Shown here: piece after piece, positions 24,626-36,914 of the stretch
How the letters are laid out: each line of letters starts with the position of its first letter
Numbering within the stretch: the stretch's first letter is position 1
NCBI RefSeq assembly: GCF_000439375.1
Contig: NZ_ATMI01000012.1
Span: 62,001-126,000, forward strand
Direction: 5' to 3'
Length of the DNA: 64,000 bases
Source of the DNA: Tatumella saanichensis
GTDB lineage: Bacteria > Pseudomonadota > Gammaproteobacteria > Enterobacterales > Enterobacteriaceae
Translations under genes and position numbers: made by a program
Notes under the pieces: generated by a model
Databases searched by the model: none
The model's input: only the letters and a program-made list of their open reading frames with translations
What the model was told of the DNA's origin: nothing

Positions 24626-27600
24626 TTATAAACTTTTCTGTTCCATCGCCTGCAGGATACGCTTCTCAGAAACCGGGTAAGGTGTCCCTAATTGCTGTGC
24701 AAACAGACTGACCCGCAGTTCCTCCAACATCCAGCGCACCGACAGCACATCTTCGTCGTCACGGTTCTTTTCCGGCAGCTTATTCAACCACTGCTGCCAC
24801 GCCTGAGTCACCTGCTGTACTTTTAACATTCGCGCGCGATCACTGTGTGGGTCAACAGGCAGTTTATCCAGTCGCCGTTCAATCGCTTGCAGGTAACGCA
24901 GCGTATCCGCCAGCCGCTGCCAGCCATTACCGGTCACAAAGCCACGATACACCAAACCCGCCATTTGCGTTTTAATGTCCGACAGGGCCAGTGCTTGGTT
25001 CATGTCGACTTTACCTTTCAGACGTTTGTTGATCTGGAACACGCAAGTCAGGATCTTTTCTACCTGAATGGCAATGGCTACCACCGTTTCATTAAGGTGC
25101 GCACGGACCGCCTCCCGTAACAGATTAAACCTTTGTTCGGTCCACGCTGGGCCACCGTGTTCGGCCATAAGCTTATCGATCCCGCAGGAGATACAGTCGT
25201 CAATGAGGTCGGTCACCTTGCCATAGGGGTTGAAATAGAGACCCAACTTGGATTTGTTAGGCAGCTTCTCATGCAGATATTTCACCGGCGAAGGAATGTT
25301 CAGCCACAGCAAACGACGCTGACCACGCCACATATTTTTTTGTTGCAAGGCTTCACTGTCAAACAGGCGGATCGCCACACTGTCTTTTTCATCCACCAGT
25401 GCAGGCCAGGCCTGAAGCTGGTAGTTGCCCCGCTTCTGCTGATACTGCTGCGGCAGATCCCCGAAGCTCCAGATATGCAGACCTTGCTGTTCAACACCGT
25501 CATCTGCCACATCCGAAAGAGTTTCCTGCACTTTGTCCTGCAGGGAGGCTTTCAAGGTAGTGAGATCTTTCCCCTCAGCTAAGGTCTTATTACGCTCATC
25601 AACGATGCGGAACGTCATACGCAGGTGAGCCGGTACCGATTCCCACTGCCAGTCTTCACGCTCAATGGTCACGCCACTCATTCGACGGAACTCACGCTCA
25701 ATCTGATCGGTAAGCGGTTTGCTGGTGTCAGTCACCCGTTGCAGGAAGGCTTCGGCATAGTTGGGCGCAGGCACGAAGTGACGCCGTAACGGTTTAGCCA
25801 GGGATTTAATCAGGGCGATCACCAATTCACGGCGGATACCTGGCACCTGCCATTCAAAACCACTGTCTTCAACCTGATTTAACAGCGGCAACGGAATATG
25901 TACTGTTACGCCGTCCGCGGCAGTACCTGGCTCAAACTGATAGCTTAATTTCAGTTTAAGGTTGCCCTGTTGCCAAAAGTCCGGGTAATCGAGACGGCTA
26001 ACCTTGCCAGCCCCTTCCTTAATCAGCATCTGTTTATCAAAACTCAACAGATCGGGCTGCTCCCGACTGGCCAGTTTCCACCATTGATCAAAATGCCGAG
26101 CCGACACTACTTCCTGGCCGATACGTTGATCATAGAAATCATACAGGGTTTCGTCATCCACCAGGATGTCGCGACGCCGTGATTTATGCTCCAGATCGCC
26201 AACTTCCGCCAGCAGTTTACGATTCTCTCGCATAAAGCTGTGACGGGTTTGCCAGTCGCCTTCGACCAGGGCATGACGGATAAACAACTCACGGGATAAC
26301 TGCGGGTCAATGCGTCCGTAGTTCACTTGGCGTGCGGCCACAATTGGCAAGCCGTAGAGGGTCACTTTTTCAGAAGCCATAACCGCCCCCTGGGATTTAG
26401 ACCAGTGCGGCTCACTGTAATGATTTTTCACCAGATGTTTTGCCAGTGGTTCAATCCACTCGGGATCGATACGTGCCGCACCCCGTCCCCACAGGCGGCT
26501 GGTTTCCACCAGCTCCGCCACCATTACCCATTTAGGGGGCTTTTTAAACAGCCCCGAACCTGGGAATAAAGAGAAACGTGCGTTACGAGCGCCGGTAAAT
26601 TCCTGCTTTTCGACATCCTTCTGGCCGATATGGGACAATAACCCGCACAGCAGTGCCGTGTGGACCTCGCGAAAAGGTGCCGGTTCGCTGTTGATCGGCA
26701 GGCGTAACTCTTTCACCACTTGGCGTAACTGGGTGTAAATATCTTGCCATTCCCGTACCCGCAGATAATTCAGGTAATCGCTGCGACACTGACGGCGAAA
26801 CTGGTTACCGGTTAACTGCTGTTGCTGCTCCTGCAGATAATTCCACAGATTGACCCATGCCATGAAATCTGAGTCTTTGTCGGCAAAGCGACGATGTTTT
26901 TCATCAGAGGCTTGCTGTTTATCCACCGGTCGCTCACGCGGGTCCTGTATCGATAACGCGGCGGTAATGATCATCACTTCACGTACCGCGCCAGTGTCCT
27001 GGGCCGCCAGAACCATCCTGGCCAGTCGTGGATCGACAGGTAACTGTGCCAATTGACGGCCCAATGACGTCAATTTGTATGCCCCTTCGTAGGCAGGCAA
27101 AATACCGCCAAGCTCTTCAAGCAGACGGACCCCGTCCTGGATATGGCGTTTGTCTGGGGCTTCAACAAACGGGAAAGCAGCAATATCTCCCAGCCCCAGC
27201 GCAGTCATCTGTAAGATCACCGAGGCCAAATTGGTCCGCAGAATTTCCGGATCGGTAAACTCTGGGCGATTAATAAAATCATCTTCTGAATAAAGACGAA
27301 TACAGATCCCCTCGGAAACCCTACCACAACGTCCTTTACGCTGATTCGCCGACGCCTGTGAGATCGGCTCTATGGGTAGACGCTGTACCTTGGTGCGATA
27401 GCTGTAGCGGCTGATACGGGCTGTACCTGGATCAATCACATACTTAATACCTGGCACGGTCAGAGAGGTTTCGGCCACGTTGGTGGCCAGCACGATGCGA
27501 CGGCCGCTGTGTGACTGAAACACGCGGTTCTGCTCCGCGTTGGAGAGCCTGGCATATAACGGCAGCACTTCGGTATGGCGTAACTCACGGCGATTGAGGG

Positions 27601-28528
27601 CATCGGCGGTGTCACGGATTTCTCGTTCACCGCTCATAAAGATCAAGATATCCCCAGGCGGTTCCTGCAGTAATTCATCGACCGCGTCGAAGATGGCCTG
27701 TAGCTGGTCACGATCGCCATCACTGCTCTCTTCGACCACCGGACGGTAACGTACCTCTACCGGATAGGTACGCCCAGACACTTCAATAACCGGCGCATTA
27801 TTAAAATGTCGCGAGAAGCGCTGCGGGTCGATGGTGGCAGAGGTAATAATCACTTTCAGGTCAGGACGACGCGGCAGCAGTTCACGCAGGTAGCCGAGCA
27901 AGAAATCGATATTCAGGCTGCGTTCATGGGCCTCATCGATAATCAGCGTATCGTACTGCATTAACAGACGGTCTTGCTGGATCTCTGCCAGCAGGATCCC
28001 GTCGGTCATCAGTTTGACGCGAGTATTATCACTGACCTGATCATTGAAGCGGACTTTATAGCCGACCACCTCTCCCAGAACGCTGTTCATCTCTTCTGCA
28101 ATACGGGCCGCGACAGTTCGGGCCGCCAGTCGCCGCGGCTGAGTATGCCCGATCACACCACGGTTACCGCGCCCCAAGGCCATACAGATTTTTGGGATCT
28201 GTGTGGTTTTACCGGAGCCGGTCTCCCCAGCAACAATCACCACCTGGTGGCGACTGATGGCCTCGGCAATCGCCTGTTGTTTCTGGCTGACCGGCAGGTT
28301 ATCTGGGAAAGTAATCTCCGCCGGAGCCGACGCCAGACGTACGGCAAGCCGCTGTTCTGCCGCGCTGATGTCCTGTTCAATCTTCTGGATTATCTCCGCA
28401 AGGGCCTGCGGATTTTTCACCTTTTCGGCACCGGACAGCCTGCGCCGCAGTTGCTGTCGGTCGCGCAAAATCAGTGGCTCAGTGCGCTGGCGGAGAAGTG
28501 ACAGGGATGAACGATCCTCAGATGACAT
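24626..28528 (-). CDS. hrpA: ATP-dependent RNA helicase HrpA
   Basis: DEAH-box 3'-5' RNA helicase; in E. coli it rescues stalled ribosomes and processes fimbrial mRNA. 1300 residues, the same length as E. coli HrpA. Motif I GETGSGKTTQ (about residue 97), motif II DEAH in LIIDEAHERSL, motif III SAT, motif VI QRKGRCGR are all present, followed by the winged-helix/HA2/OB part and the long HrpA-specific C-terminal DUF3418 region. ATG 28526-28528. It is a single gene, convergent with ydgD and divergent from azoR. Confidence 0.97.
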   Translation of the reverse strand: MSSEDRSSLSLLRQRTEPLILRDRQQLRRRLSGAEKVKNPQALAEIIQKIEQDISAAEQRLAVRLASAPAEITFPDNLPVSQKQQAIAEAISRHQVVIVAGETGSGKTTQIPKICMALGRGNRGVIGHTQPRRLAARTVAARIAEEMNSVLGEVVGYKVRFNDQVSDNTRVKLMTDGILLAEIQQDRLLMQYDTLIIDEAHERSLNIDFLLGYLRELLPRRPDLKVIITSATIDPQRFSRHFNNAPVIEVSGRTYPVEVRYRPVVEESSDGDRDQLQAIFDAVDELLQEPPGDILIFMSGEREIRDTADALNRRELRHTEVLPLYARLSNAEQNRVFQSHSGRRIVLATNVAETSLTVPGIKYVIDPGTARISRYSYRTKVQRLPIEPISQASANQRKGRCGRVSEGICIRLYSEDDFINRPEFTDPEILRTNLASVILQMTALGLGDIAAFPFVEAPDKRHIQDGVRLLEELGGILPAYEGAYKLTSLGRQLAQLPVDPRLARMVLAAQDTGAVREVMIITAALSIQDPRERPVDKQQASDEKHRRFADKDSDFMAWVNLWNYLQEQQQQLTGNQFRRQCRSDYLNYLRVREWQDIYTQLRQVVKELRLPINSEPAPFREVHTALLCGLLSHIGQKDVEKQEFTGARNARFSLFPGSGLFKKPPKWVMVAELVETSRLWGRGAARIDPEWIEPLAKHLVKNHYSEPHWSKSQGAVMASEKVTLYGLPIVAARQVNYGRIDPQLSRELFIRHALVEGDWQTRHSFMRENRKLLAEVGDLEHKSRRRDILVDDETLYDFYDQRIGQEVVSARHFDQWWKLASREQPDLLSFDKQMLIKEGAGKVSRLDYPDFWQQGNLKLKLSYQFEPGTAADGVTVHIPLPLLNQVEDSGFEWQVPGIRRELVIALIKSLAKPLRRHFVPAPNYAEAFLQRVTDTSKPLTDQIEREFRRMSGVTIEREDWQWESVPAHLRMTFRIVDERNKTLAEGKDLTTLKASLQDKVQETLSDVADDGVEQQGLHIWSFGDLPQQYQQKRGNYQLQAWPALVDEKDSVAIRLFDSEALQQKNMWRGQRRLLWLNIPSPVKYLHEKLPNKSKLGLYFNPYGKVTDLIDDCISCGIDKLMAEHGGPAWTEQRFNLLREAVRAHLNETVVAIAIQVEKILTCVFQINKRLKGKVDMNQALALSDIKTQMAGLVYRGFVTGNGWQRLADTLRYLQAIERRLDKLPVDPHSDRARMLKVQQVTQAWQQWLNKLPEKNRDDEDVLSVRWMLEELRVSLFAQQLGTPYPVSEKRILQAMEQKSL

Positions 28529-28731
28529 AGTCGTGTGTTACCTTGATTTGATAGGACAAAAAGACCGGCGACCGAGATTTTCGCACCGGTTGTCTGCAAT
28601 GACTGTTATTGTAACATATCAGCCGCCAGCGCGTACCGGTTGCGGCAGCAAGCAGCCCAGTGATCTTATTCAGTTTTTTCGAATATAGATCTCGAAATTA
28701 TCAGCTTTTCTCTGCGCACGAAGCGCCGTAA

Positions 28732-29379
<648 letters not shown>

Positions 29380-29386
29380 TGTCCGT

Positions 29387-29413
29387 GCAGACGGCCTGTC
29401 TCAGGCCGTCTGC
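29387..29413. terminator. Hairpin between convergent azoR and ynbE
   Basis: A perfect 12-bp stem GCAGACGGCCTG / CAGGCCGTCTGC with a TCT loop; no T-run. Probably ends transcripts from both sides. Confidence 0.65.
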
Positions 29414-29432
29414 ATCCCTCTGTGTCATGCCT

Positions 29433-29626
29433 TCATTTGCCACTCTCATCAGAGTTTTCGAGTAACTGCTCAACATTCTTATCCGCTTTCACCGTGATTT
29501 GATGATCGATTTTCACATTCATATCGATGGTGATCGGTTTCGAGGGCGGAGTGACTTCAATACGCGGAATACAGCCGCTCAGTAATACCACGCCGGACAA
29601 GACCGCCGCTGAGATGGTTATTTTCA

Positions 29627-29627
<1 letters not shown>
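29433..29627 (-). CDS. ynbE: Outer-membrane lipoprotein YnbE
   Basis: Small lipoprotein reported in E. coli to pair with the AsmA-like protein YdbH and span the envelope for phospholipid transport. Lipobox LLSGC follows a short signal; the mature part IPRIEVTPPSKPITIDMNVKID is collinear with E. coli YnbE. Two ATGs (29630 and 29627) follow GGGAG; the ydbH TGA lies inside ATGATGA, so translation is coupled. The third gene of the E. coli set, ydbL, is not downstream; azoR is there in the opposite direction. Confidence 0.9.
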
Positions 29628-32257
<2,630 letters not shown>

Positions 32258-32434
32258 ATTAGCACCTGTTTCCCGTCGGTGGATGTTTAGTTAAATGAAT
32301 TAATGATTCCGTTTTGAGATTATCTGGGCATTATAGTTAACTGGGCTCAGATATTTCATATCACTTTACAGAAAAATACCCTGATCTTTAGTCCTGTTAC
32401 TGATCATTCCCTGCCATTACTCCGGAGCTTAGCT

Positions 32435-33427
32435 ATGAAGATCGCGGTTTACAGCAGTAAACAGTATGACCAGCAGTCTCTTTTACAGGCGAATCAGCCG
32501 TTCGGCTTTTTCCTGACCTTTTTCGACTTCAAACTCGACCAACAGACCGCGAAAAATGCCGCCGGTTTTGACGCTATCTGTATCTTTGTGAATGACCAGT
32601 GTCAGGCCGATGTAGTGAGTGAACTGGCGGCCCTGGGCGTACGCTATATTGCCTTGCGCTGTGCCGGTTTTGACAATGTCGACCTTAACGCAGCGGCCAG
32701 CGAAAGGATAAGCGTAGTGAGAGTACCAGCCTATTCTCCCGAAGCCGTCGCTGAGCATGCTATCGGTATGATGATGGCATTGAACCGGCATATTCACCGC
32801 GCCTATCAACGTACCCGCGAAGCTAACTTTTCTCTAGAAGGTCTCACCGGATTTACGTTACACGGTAAAACCGCCGGTGTGATTGGTACTGGGAAAATTG
32901 GCGTGGCGACACTGAAGATCCTCAAAGGGTTTGGCATGCGCCTACTGGCTTATGATCCTTACCCGTCAGAACAGGCCCGTGAAGTCGGAGCGGAATATAC
33001 CAGCCTGGATCAACTGCTGCGGGGATCAGAGGTGATCAGCCTGCACTGCCCATTGACACCAGAGAACCATCACCTGCTGGACAGTGCCGCCTTCAGTAAA
33101 ATGAAGCCAGGAGTGATGATCATTAACACCAGCCGCGGCGGACTGATCGATTCAGGTGCAGCCATTGACGCACTCAAACAGCGAAAAATTGGCGCGTTGG
33201 GGATGGACGTTTATGAGAACGAGCGCGATCTCTTCTTTGAAGATAACTCCAATGAGGTGATCCAGGATGATATCTTCCGTCGCCTCTCATCCTGTCATAA
33301 CGTGCTATTCACCGGCCACCAAGCCTTTCTGACCCACGAGGCGTTGCAAGCGATTGCCACCACCACCTTGGAAAACCTGCAGCAATTAGCGGCCGGTCAC
33401 CACTGCGTTAATCAAGTGACAGCCTAA
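32435..33427 (+). CDS. ldhA: Fermentative D-lactate dehydrogenase
   Basis: Reduces pyruvate to D-lactate with NADH during fermentation. 330 residues; the NAD-binding motif GVIGTGKIG and the catalytic Arg, Glu and His (NTSRGGLIDS, MDVYENERDLFF, TGHQAFLT) are intact. Almost collinear with E. coli LdhA (329). GGAG lies before ATG 32435. In E. coli too it lies beside ydbH; hslJ, its usual neighbour there, is replaced by a different small lipoprotein gene. Confidence 0.97.
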   Translation: MKIAVYSSKQYDQQSLLQANQPFGFFLTFFDFKLDQQTAKNAAGFDAICIFVNDQCQADVVSELAALGVRYIALRCAGFDNVDLNAAASERISVVRVPAYSPEAVAEHAIGMMMALNRHIHRAYQRTREANFSLEGLTGFTLHGKTAGVIGTGKIGVATLKILKGFGMRLLAYDPYPSEQAREVGAEYTSLDQLLRGSEVISLHCPLTPENHHLLDSAAFSKMKPGVMIINTSRGGLIDSGAAIDALKQRKIGALGMDVYENERDLFFEDNSNEVIQDDIFRRLSSCHNVLFTGHQAFLTHEALQAIATTTLENLQQLAAGHHCVNQVTA

Positions 33428-33451
33428 CCGCAAAACAGGAATGCGCCCTGT

Positions 33452-33727
33452 TTAGCGGGCGCAGTTACCACTAATCAATGCCGTTTCGCTGCACTGTTTA
33501 CCATTCATCAAGCGACACATCCCGATACGACTGCCATCCAGTTGCCGCGCATAGGCGAGGCTCCCCCCGGCATCGGCGCAGTTAGTTTCCGCGACAGAAG
33601 ACATCACGACCGGCTGAATGTGTGCTGCAGTGGCCTGTTGTGGCGGGTCATTATCATCGTTGTTATGGCTGCTACAAGCAGAGAGAAACAGGCTGGCTGC
33701 CACCAGCAATAATGCGGCACTTTTCAT
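33452..33727 (-). CDS. DUF333 lipoprotein
   Basis: 91-residue predicted lipoprotein with lipobox LSAC at about residue 18, a polar linker SSHNNDDNDPP, then the DUF333 pattern: NCADAGGSL, GMCRLMNGKQC and ending SGNCAR. The cysteines probably form disulfides in the periplasm. DUF333 proteins such as E. coli YoaF have no established role. Convergent with ldhA; a GC-rich inverted repeat (TGCGCCC / GGGCGCA) spans its last codons and could terminate both. Confidence 0.8.
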   Translation of the reverse strand: MKSAALLLVAASLFLSACSSHNNDDNDPPQQATAAHIQPVVMSSVAETNCADAGGSLAYARQLDGSRIGMCRLMNGKQCSETALISGNCAR

Positions 33728-33889
33728 TCATCGGGCTCCGGGAGGATAGTCGGGTGAGTCCACAGAATATGATAGTGCTGGCTGCGGGTCGATATCTGTT
33801 ACTTATTTTTACGATTTAAACACGATGGCTAAGAAAAATGCCCGCAGTAATGCGGAAATAACGCCTACCGATCGGCAGGCGTTGGAGGG

Positions 33890-34783
33890 TTAAAGATTAG
33901 TGATATCGATATATAAAGAGTGATCGATATTGGTTGAAGAGACTGTCGCCTCACTGAACCCATAGGCTTCCCGCTCGCCTTCACGGTCGAGTGGCAAGTT
34001 TTCAAAATCAAATAACTCGCGGTCCGCCAACTGACTCGGGCTAACATGTTGCAATGATTTAAACACGCTCTCAACGCGGCCCGGCTCTTTTTTATCCCAA
34101 CCCGTCAGCATCGCTTTGATCGCCTGACGCTGCAGGTTTTCCTGTGAACCACAGAGATTACAAGGGATGATCGGGAAGGCTTTATGGTCGGCGTAACGGA
34201 TGAGATCTTTTTCTCGACAATAGGTTAGCGGGCGGATCACCACATTACGACCGTCATCAGAACGTAGTTTCGGTGGCATTGCTTTCATCCTTGCACCGTG
34301 GAACATATTGAGGAACAGCGTCTCAACGATGTCATCCATGTGGTGGCCCAGGGCTATCTTGGTGGCACCAATTTTTTCCGCAAACGAGTAGAGGGTTCCA
34401 CGACGCAGGCGTGAGCACAGCCCACAGGTGGTTTTCCCTTCTGGGATCTTCTCTTTAACCACCGAATAGGTGTCTTTGTCGACGATATAGTAAGGAATAT
34501 CCAACTGCTCGAAATACTCCGGCAGGATATGCTCCGGAAAGCCGGGTTGCTTCTGATCGAGGTTGACCGCAATCACGCTAAAGTTAATCGGCGCCACTTT
34601 TTGCAGGCTGAGCAGAATATCCAGCATTGCAAACGAGTCTTTGCCACCACTCATACAGGCCATCACCACATCATTTTCTTCAATCATCTGATAATCGGTA
34701 ATAGCATTGCCAACATTTCTGCGCAGACGTTTCTGGAGTTTATTGAATTCGAGGGTATCTTTTCTGGTATCTGTCTGATTCAT
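33890..34783 (-). CDS. ttcA: tRNA 2-thiocytidine synthetase TtcA
   Basis: Iron-sulfur enzyme that adds sulfur to cytidine 32 of some tRNAs using ATP. 297 residues. The PP-loop motif SGGKDS is at about residue 46, and the CXXC cluster ligands are in [10 protein letters not shown] and CNLCGSQ. ATG 34781-34783. It ends just before a short spacer with the DUF333 gene and starts next to fnrS, as ttcA lies near fnrS in E. coli (dbpA, between them there, is absent). Confidence 0.96.
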   Translation of the reverse strand: MNQTDTRKDTLEFNKLQKRLRRNVGNAITDYQMIEENDVVMACMSGGKDSFAMLDILLSLQKVAPINFSVIAVNLDQKQPGFPEHILPEYFEQLDIPYYIVDKDTYSVVKEKIPEGKTTCGLCSRLRRGTLYSFAEKIGATKIALGHHMDDIVETLFLNMFHGARMKAMPPKLRSDDGRNVVIRPLTYCREKDLIRYADHKAFPIIPCNLCGSQENLQRQAIKAMLTGWDKKEPGRVESVFKSLQHVSPSQLADRELFDFENLPLDREGEREAYGFSEATVSSTNIDHSLYIDITNL

Positions 34784-34923
34784 AGCGTCTGTTCACACTG
34801 CCGGAATACCGGCGATTAAGGTCCTGGTTGTGTACCTGCGGGCATGGGCGCGGATTATACGGATTTTTAGACGGCGGGGAAATCACCTTTCACCGAGAAG
34901 TGACTAGTGGGAGAAACAGAAAT

Positions 34924-35040
34924 AAAAAAAACCGGCGTGGTTAACGCCGGGGTCATAAGAATTAAATGTGCTATGCAATAATTCAAAAAGTAAGACAATG
35001 TGGAGCACAACGCCCATCGCTTGACGTTGCATTCACCTGC
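34924..35040 (-). ncRNA. fnrS: Small regulatory RNA FnrS
   Basis: FnrS is an Hfq-dependent small RNA made under anaerobiosis that represses mRNAs of aerobic functions (sodB, cydDC, gpmA and others in E. coli). Read on the minus strand the RNA begins GCAGGTGAATGCAACGTCAA, continues with GCGATGGGCGTTG and GTCTTACTTTTTGAATTA, and ends in a CCGGCGT / ACGCCGG terminator hairpin and eight T. The first 35 bases are nearly the same as the E. coli RNA, including the single-stranded seed. The position beside zntB is conserved. A -10 box and an FNR box lie upstream. Confidence 0.95.
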
Positions 35041-35047
35041 GGGAAGG

Positions 35048-35053
35048 AGTATC
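35048..35053 (-). promoter_or_regulatory. -10 element of fnrS
   Basis: GATACT on the minus strand lies 8-13 bases before the first base of FnrS. It is spaced for a class II FNR-activated promoter. Confidence 0.6.
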
Positions 35054-35075
35054 CGTCATCTGCGCCGGCCATGCG

Positions 35076-35089
35076 TTGACACAGATCAT
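35076..35089. promoter_or_regulatory. FNR box of fnrS
   Basis: TTGACACAGATCAT fits TTGAT-N4-ATCAA with one mismatch in each half. Its centre is about 42 bases upstream of the RNA start, the class II position. Confidence 0.75.
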
Positions 35090-35117
35090 TTTTTTGCTAT
35101 TAAGTCTTTCCGCTGTT

Positions 35118-36101
35118 TTATAACCACTTACGATCTTTAAGCCACCAGGTAACGCCTAGGGCAATCAGTAGCAACACACCACAGAATACCGCGAAACCAT
35201 AATGCCACTGTGCCCCCGGCATACCACCGAGATTGACGCCAAACAACCCAGTCAGAAAACTGGCGGGTAAAAACACCATCGCCAGCAATGACATAATATA
35301 AGTACGACGGTTCATCGACTCTGCCAGCAGCGCATCGATTTCATCGGTGAGCACCGCGGTACGGGCAATACCGGCGTCGAGGTCTTCAATCCCCCTGCCC
35401 AACTTATCCGAAATGTCCTGCATCAGGCGTCTTTCCGCATCACCCATCCAGTTGAATTTCTCACTGGCAATACGCGCCAGCACATCCCGTTGCGGGGCCA
35501 TATAACGGCGCATCACGATCAACTGTTTTCGCAGTAACGCCAGTTCACCGCGTCCCGGCACCTGAGCTGCCAGTAAGTTATCTTCCATGTCGATGATTCG
35601 GTCATGGAGATCTTCGATAAATTCACTGATGTGGTCGGTCAGAGCATCACAGAACTCCACCAGCCAGTCGCCAGCATCGTCCGGACCATTGCCCTTTTGT
35701 AATTCTGCCCACACATCTTCAACGGCGGCCACTTTGCGTTGCCGGGTGGTAACAATCAGCTGATCATTAATAAAGATCCTCACCGCCACCAGCTCATCCG
35801 GTCGAGCATTTTCATTGAAGTTGATGCTGCGCAGCACAATCATAAATCCGTCAGCCAGTCGACTAACACGCGGGCGCATACTCTCTCCGGCCAATGCATC
35901 ACGAACTTGATCCGGCAATAGAGGTGTATTTTGCAGCCAATCGGCACTCTGCTGTTGGGCATAATTGAGATGTAGCCAGCAAGGGCGTTCACAATTCACC
36001 ACTTCGGTGGCGCTAATCGGCAGCATGCCTCCTGTCCCGTCAAGCTGACAGGAAATGATCGCATCAGAGCTGTGCAGGTCTTTACCGTCAATGGTGTTCA
36101 C
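35118..36101 (-). CDS. zntB: Zinc transporter ZntB
   Basis: CorA-family inner-membrane zinc transporter, 327 residues. A large N-terminal cytoplasmic domain (about 1-265) with coiled-coil segments is followed by two C-terminal transmembrane helices and the loop signature [13 protein letters not shown], the CorA GxN motif in ZntB form. It ends with a basic WWLKDRKWL tail. ATG 36099-36101. E. coli ZntB imports Zn2+ with protons. Confidence 0.95.
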   Translation of the reverse strand: MNTIDGKDLHSSDAIISCQLDGTGGMLPISATEVVNCERPCWLHLNYAQQQSADWLQNTPLLPDQVRDALAGESMRPRVSRLADGFMIVLRSINFNENARPDELVAVRIFINDQLIVTTRQRKVAAVEDVWAELQKGNGPDDAGDWLVEFCDALTDHISEFIEDLHDRIIDMEDNLLAAQVPGRGELALLRKQLIVMRRYMAPQRDVLARIASEKFNWMGDAERRLMQDISDKLGRGIEDLDAGIARTAVLTDEIDALLAESMNRRTYIMSLLAMVFLPASFLTGLFGVNLGGMPGAQWHYGFAVFCGVLLLIALGVTWWLKDRKWL

Positions 36102-36375
36102 ATCGTCCCCTTACTGCGGTTGCCATTTGTAAATATCACTATTGTAATGATTTAGCTCCGACTGGCGAATCGTAAAGCGTAAATAGGCATGACATTCGTC
36201 AAGCTTAGGGGGCCCAACCATATTCAATCACGGCGGTAGTCTGGCTATTTATCCATCATTCAGCGCACGCGGCGTCTAATCAGCCGTGAAATCTGTGATA
36301 GATTAACCGATAACTTGCACTGCCCGCGGCCCCTCCGTGCGGCAGCCATCTGTCAACGATAAGAAGGAATCTATG

Positions 36376-36879
36376 ATGTCTCAGACCGTCACCTTAAAAG
36401 GCCAGCCTATTGCCGTTGCAGGCCAGATCCCTGCAGCAGGAACCTCCGCTTCGGCTTTCACGCTGGTCGCTAAAGATCTGAGCGATGCGACACTGGAGAG
36501 TTATGCCGGTAAGCGCAAAGTCCTAAACATTTTTCCGAGCATTGATACCAGCACCTGCGCCACGTCGGTACGCCGTTTCAACCAACTGGCCTCTGATTTG
36601 GATAACACCGTAGTCCTGTGTATTTCTGCTGACCTGCCGTTCGCCCAGAGCCGTTTCTGTGGTGCCGATGGTCTGGAAAATGTCGTGACCCTCTCCACTT
36701 TCCGTGGCAGCAACTTTAGCGCCGATTACGGTGTGGAAATCCAGGAAGGGCCGCTGAAAGCCTTAACTGCCCGCGCAGTGGTAGTACTGGATGAAAACAA
36801 TCAGGTGCTGCACGCCGAACTGGTCAGCGAAATTGCTGATGAGCCGAACTACGACGCTGCCCTGGCTGTTCTGAAATAA
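36376..36879 (+). CDS. tpx: Thiol peroxidase Tpx
   Basis: Atypical 2-Cys peroxiredoxin that reduces peroxides at the cost of thioredoxin. The start ATG 36376 ([11 protein letters not shown]) follows AAGGA by 7 bases; an ATG three bases upstream has worse spacing. Peroxidatic C61 is in [11 protein letters not shown], resolving C95 in SRFCGADG. 167 residues with an E. coli-like LNIFPSIDT core. It shares a bidirectional terminator with tyrR. Confidence 0.96.
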   Translation: MSQTVTLKGQPIAVAGQIPAAGTSASAFTLVAKDLSDATLESYAGKRKVLNIFPSIDTSTCATSVRRFNQLASDLDNTVVLCISADLPFAQSRFCGADGLENVVTLSTFRGSNFSADYGVEIQEGPLKALTARAVVVLDENNQVLHAELVSEIADEPNYDAALAVLK

Positions 36880-36885
36880 GGGTGA

Positions 36886-36910
36886 TTAAAGGGGCTCGAC
36901 GCCCCTTTAA
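36886..36910. terminator. Bidirectional terminator of tpx and tyrR
   Basis: TTAAAGGGGC / GCCCCTTTAA, a perfect 10-bp stem with a 5-base loop, followed by CCTTTT on the plus side and with A-run complement on the other. Confidence 0.85.
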
Positions 36911-36914
36911 CCTT

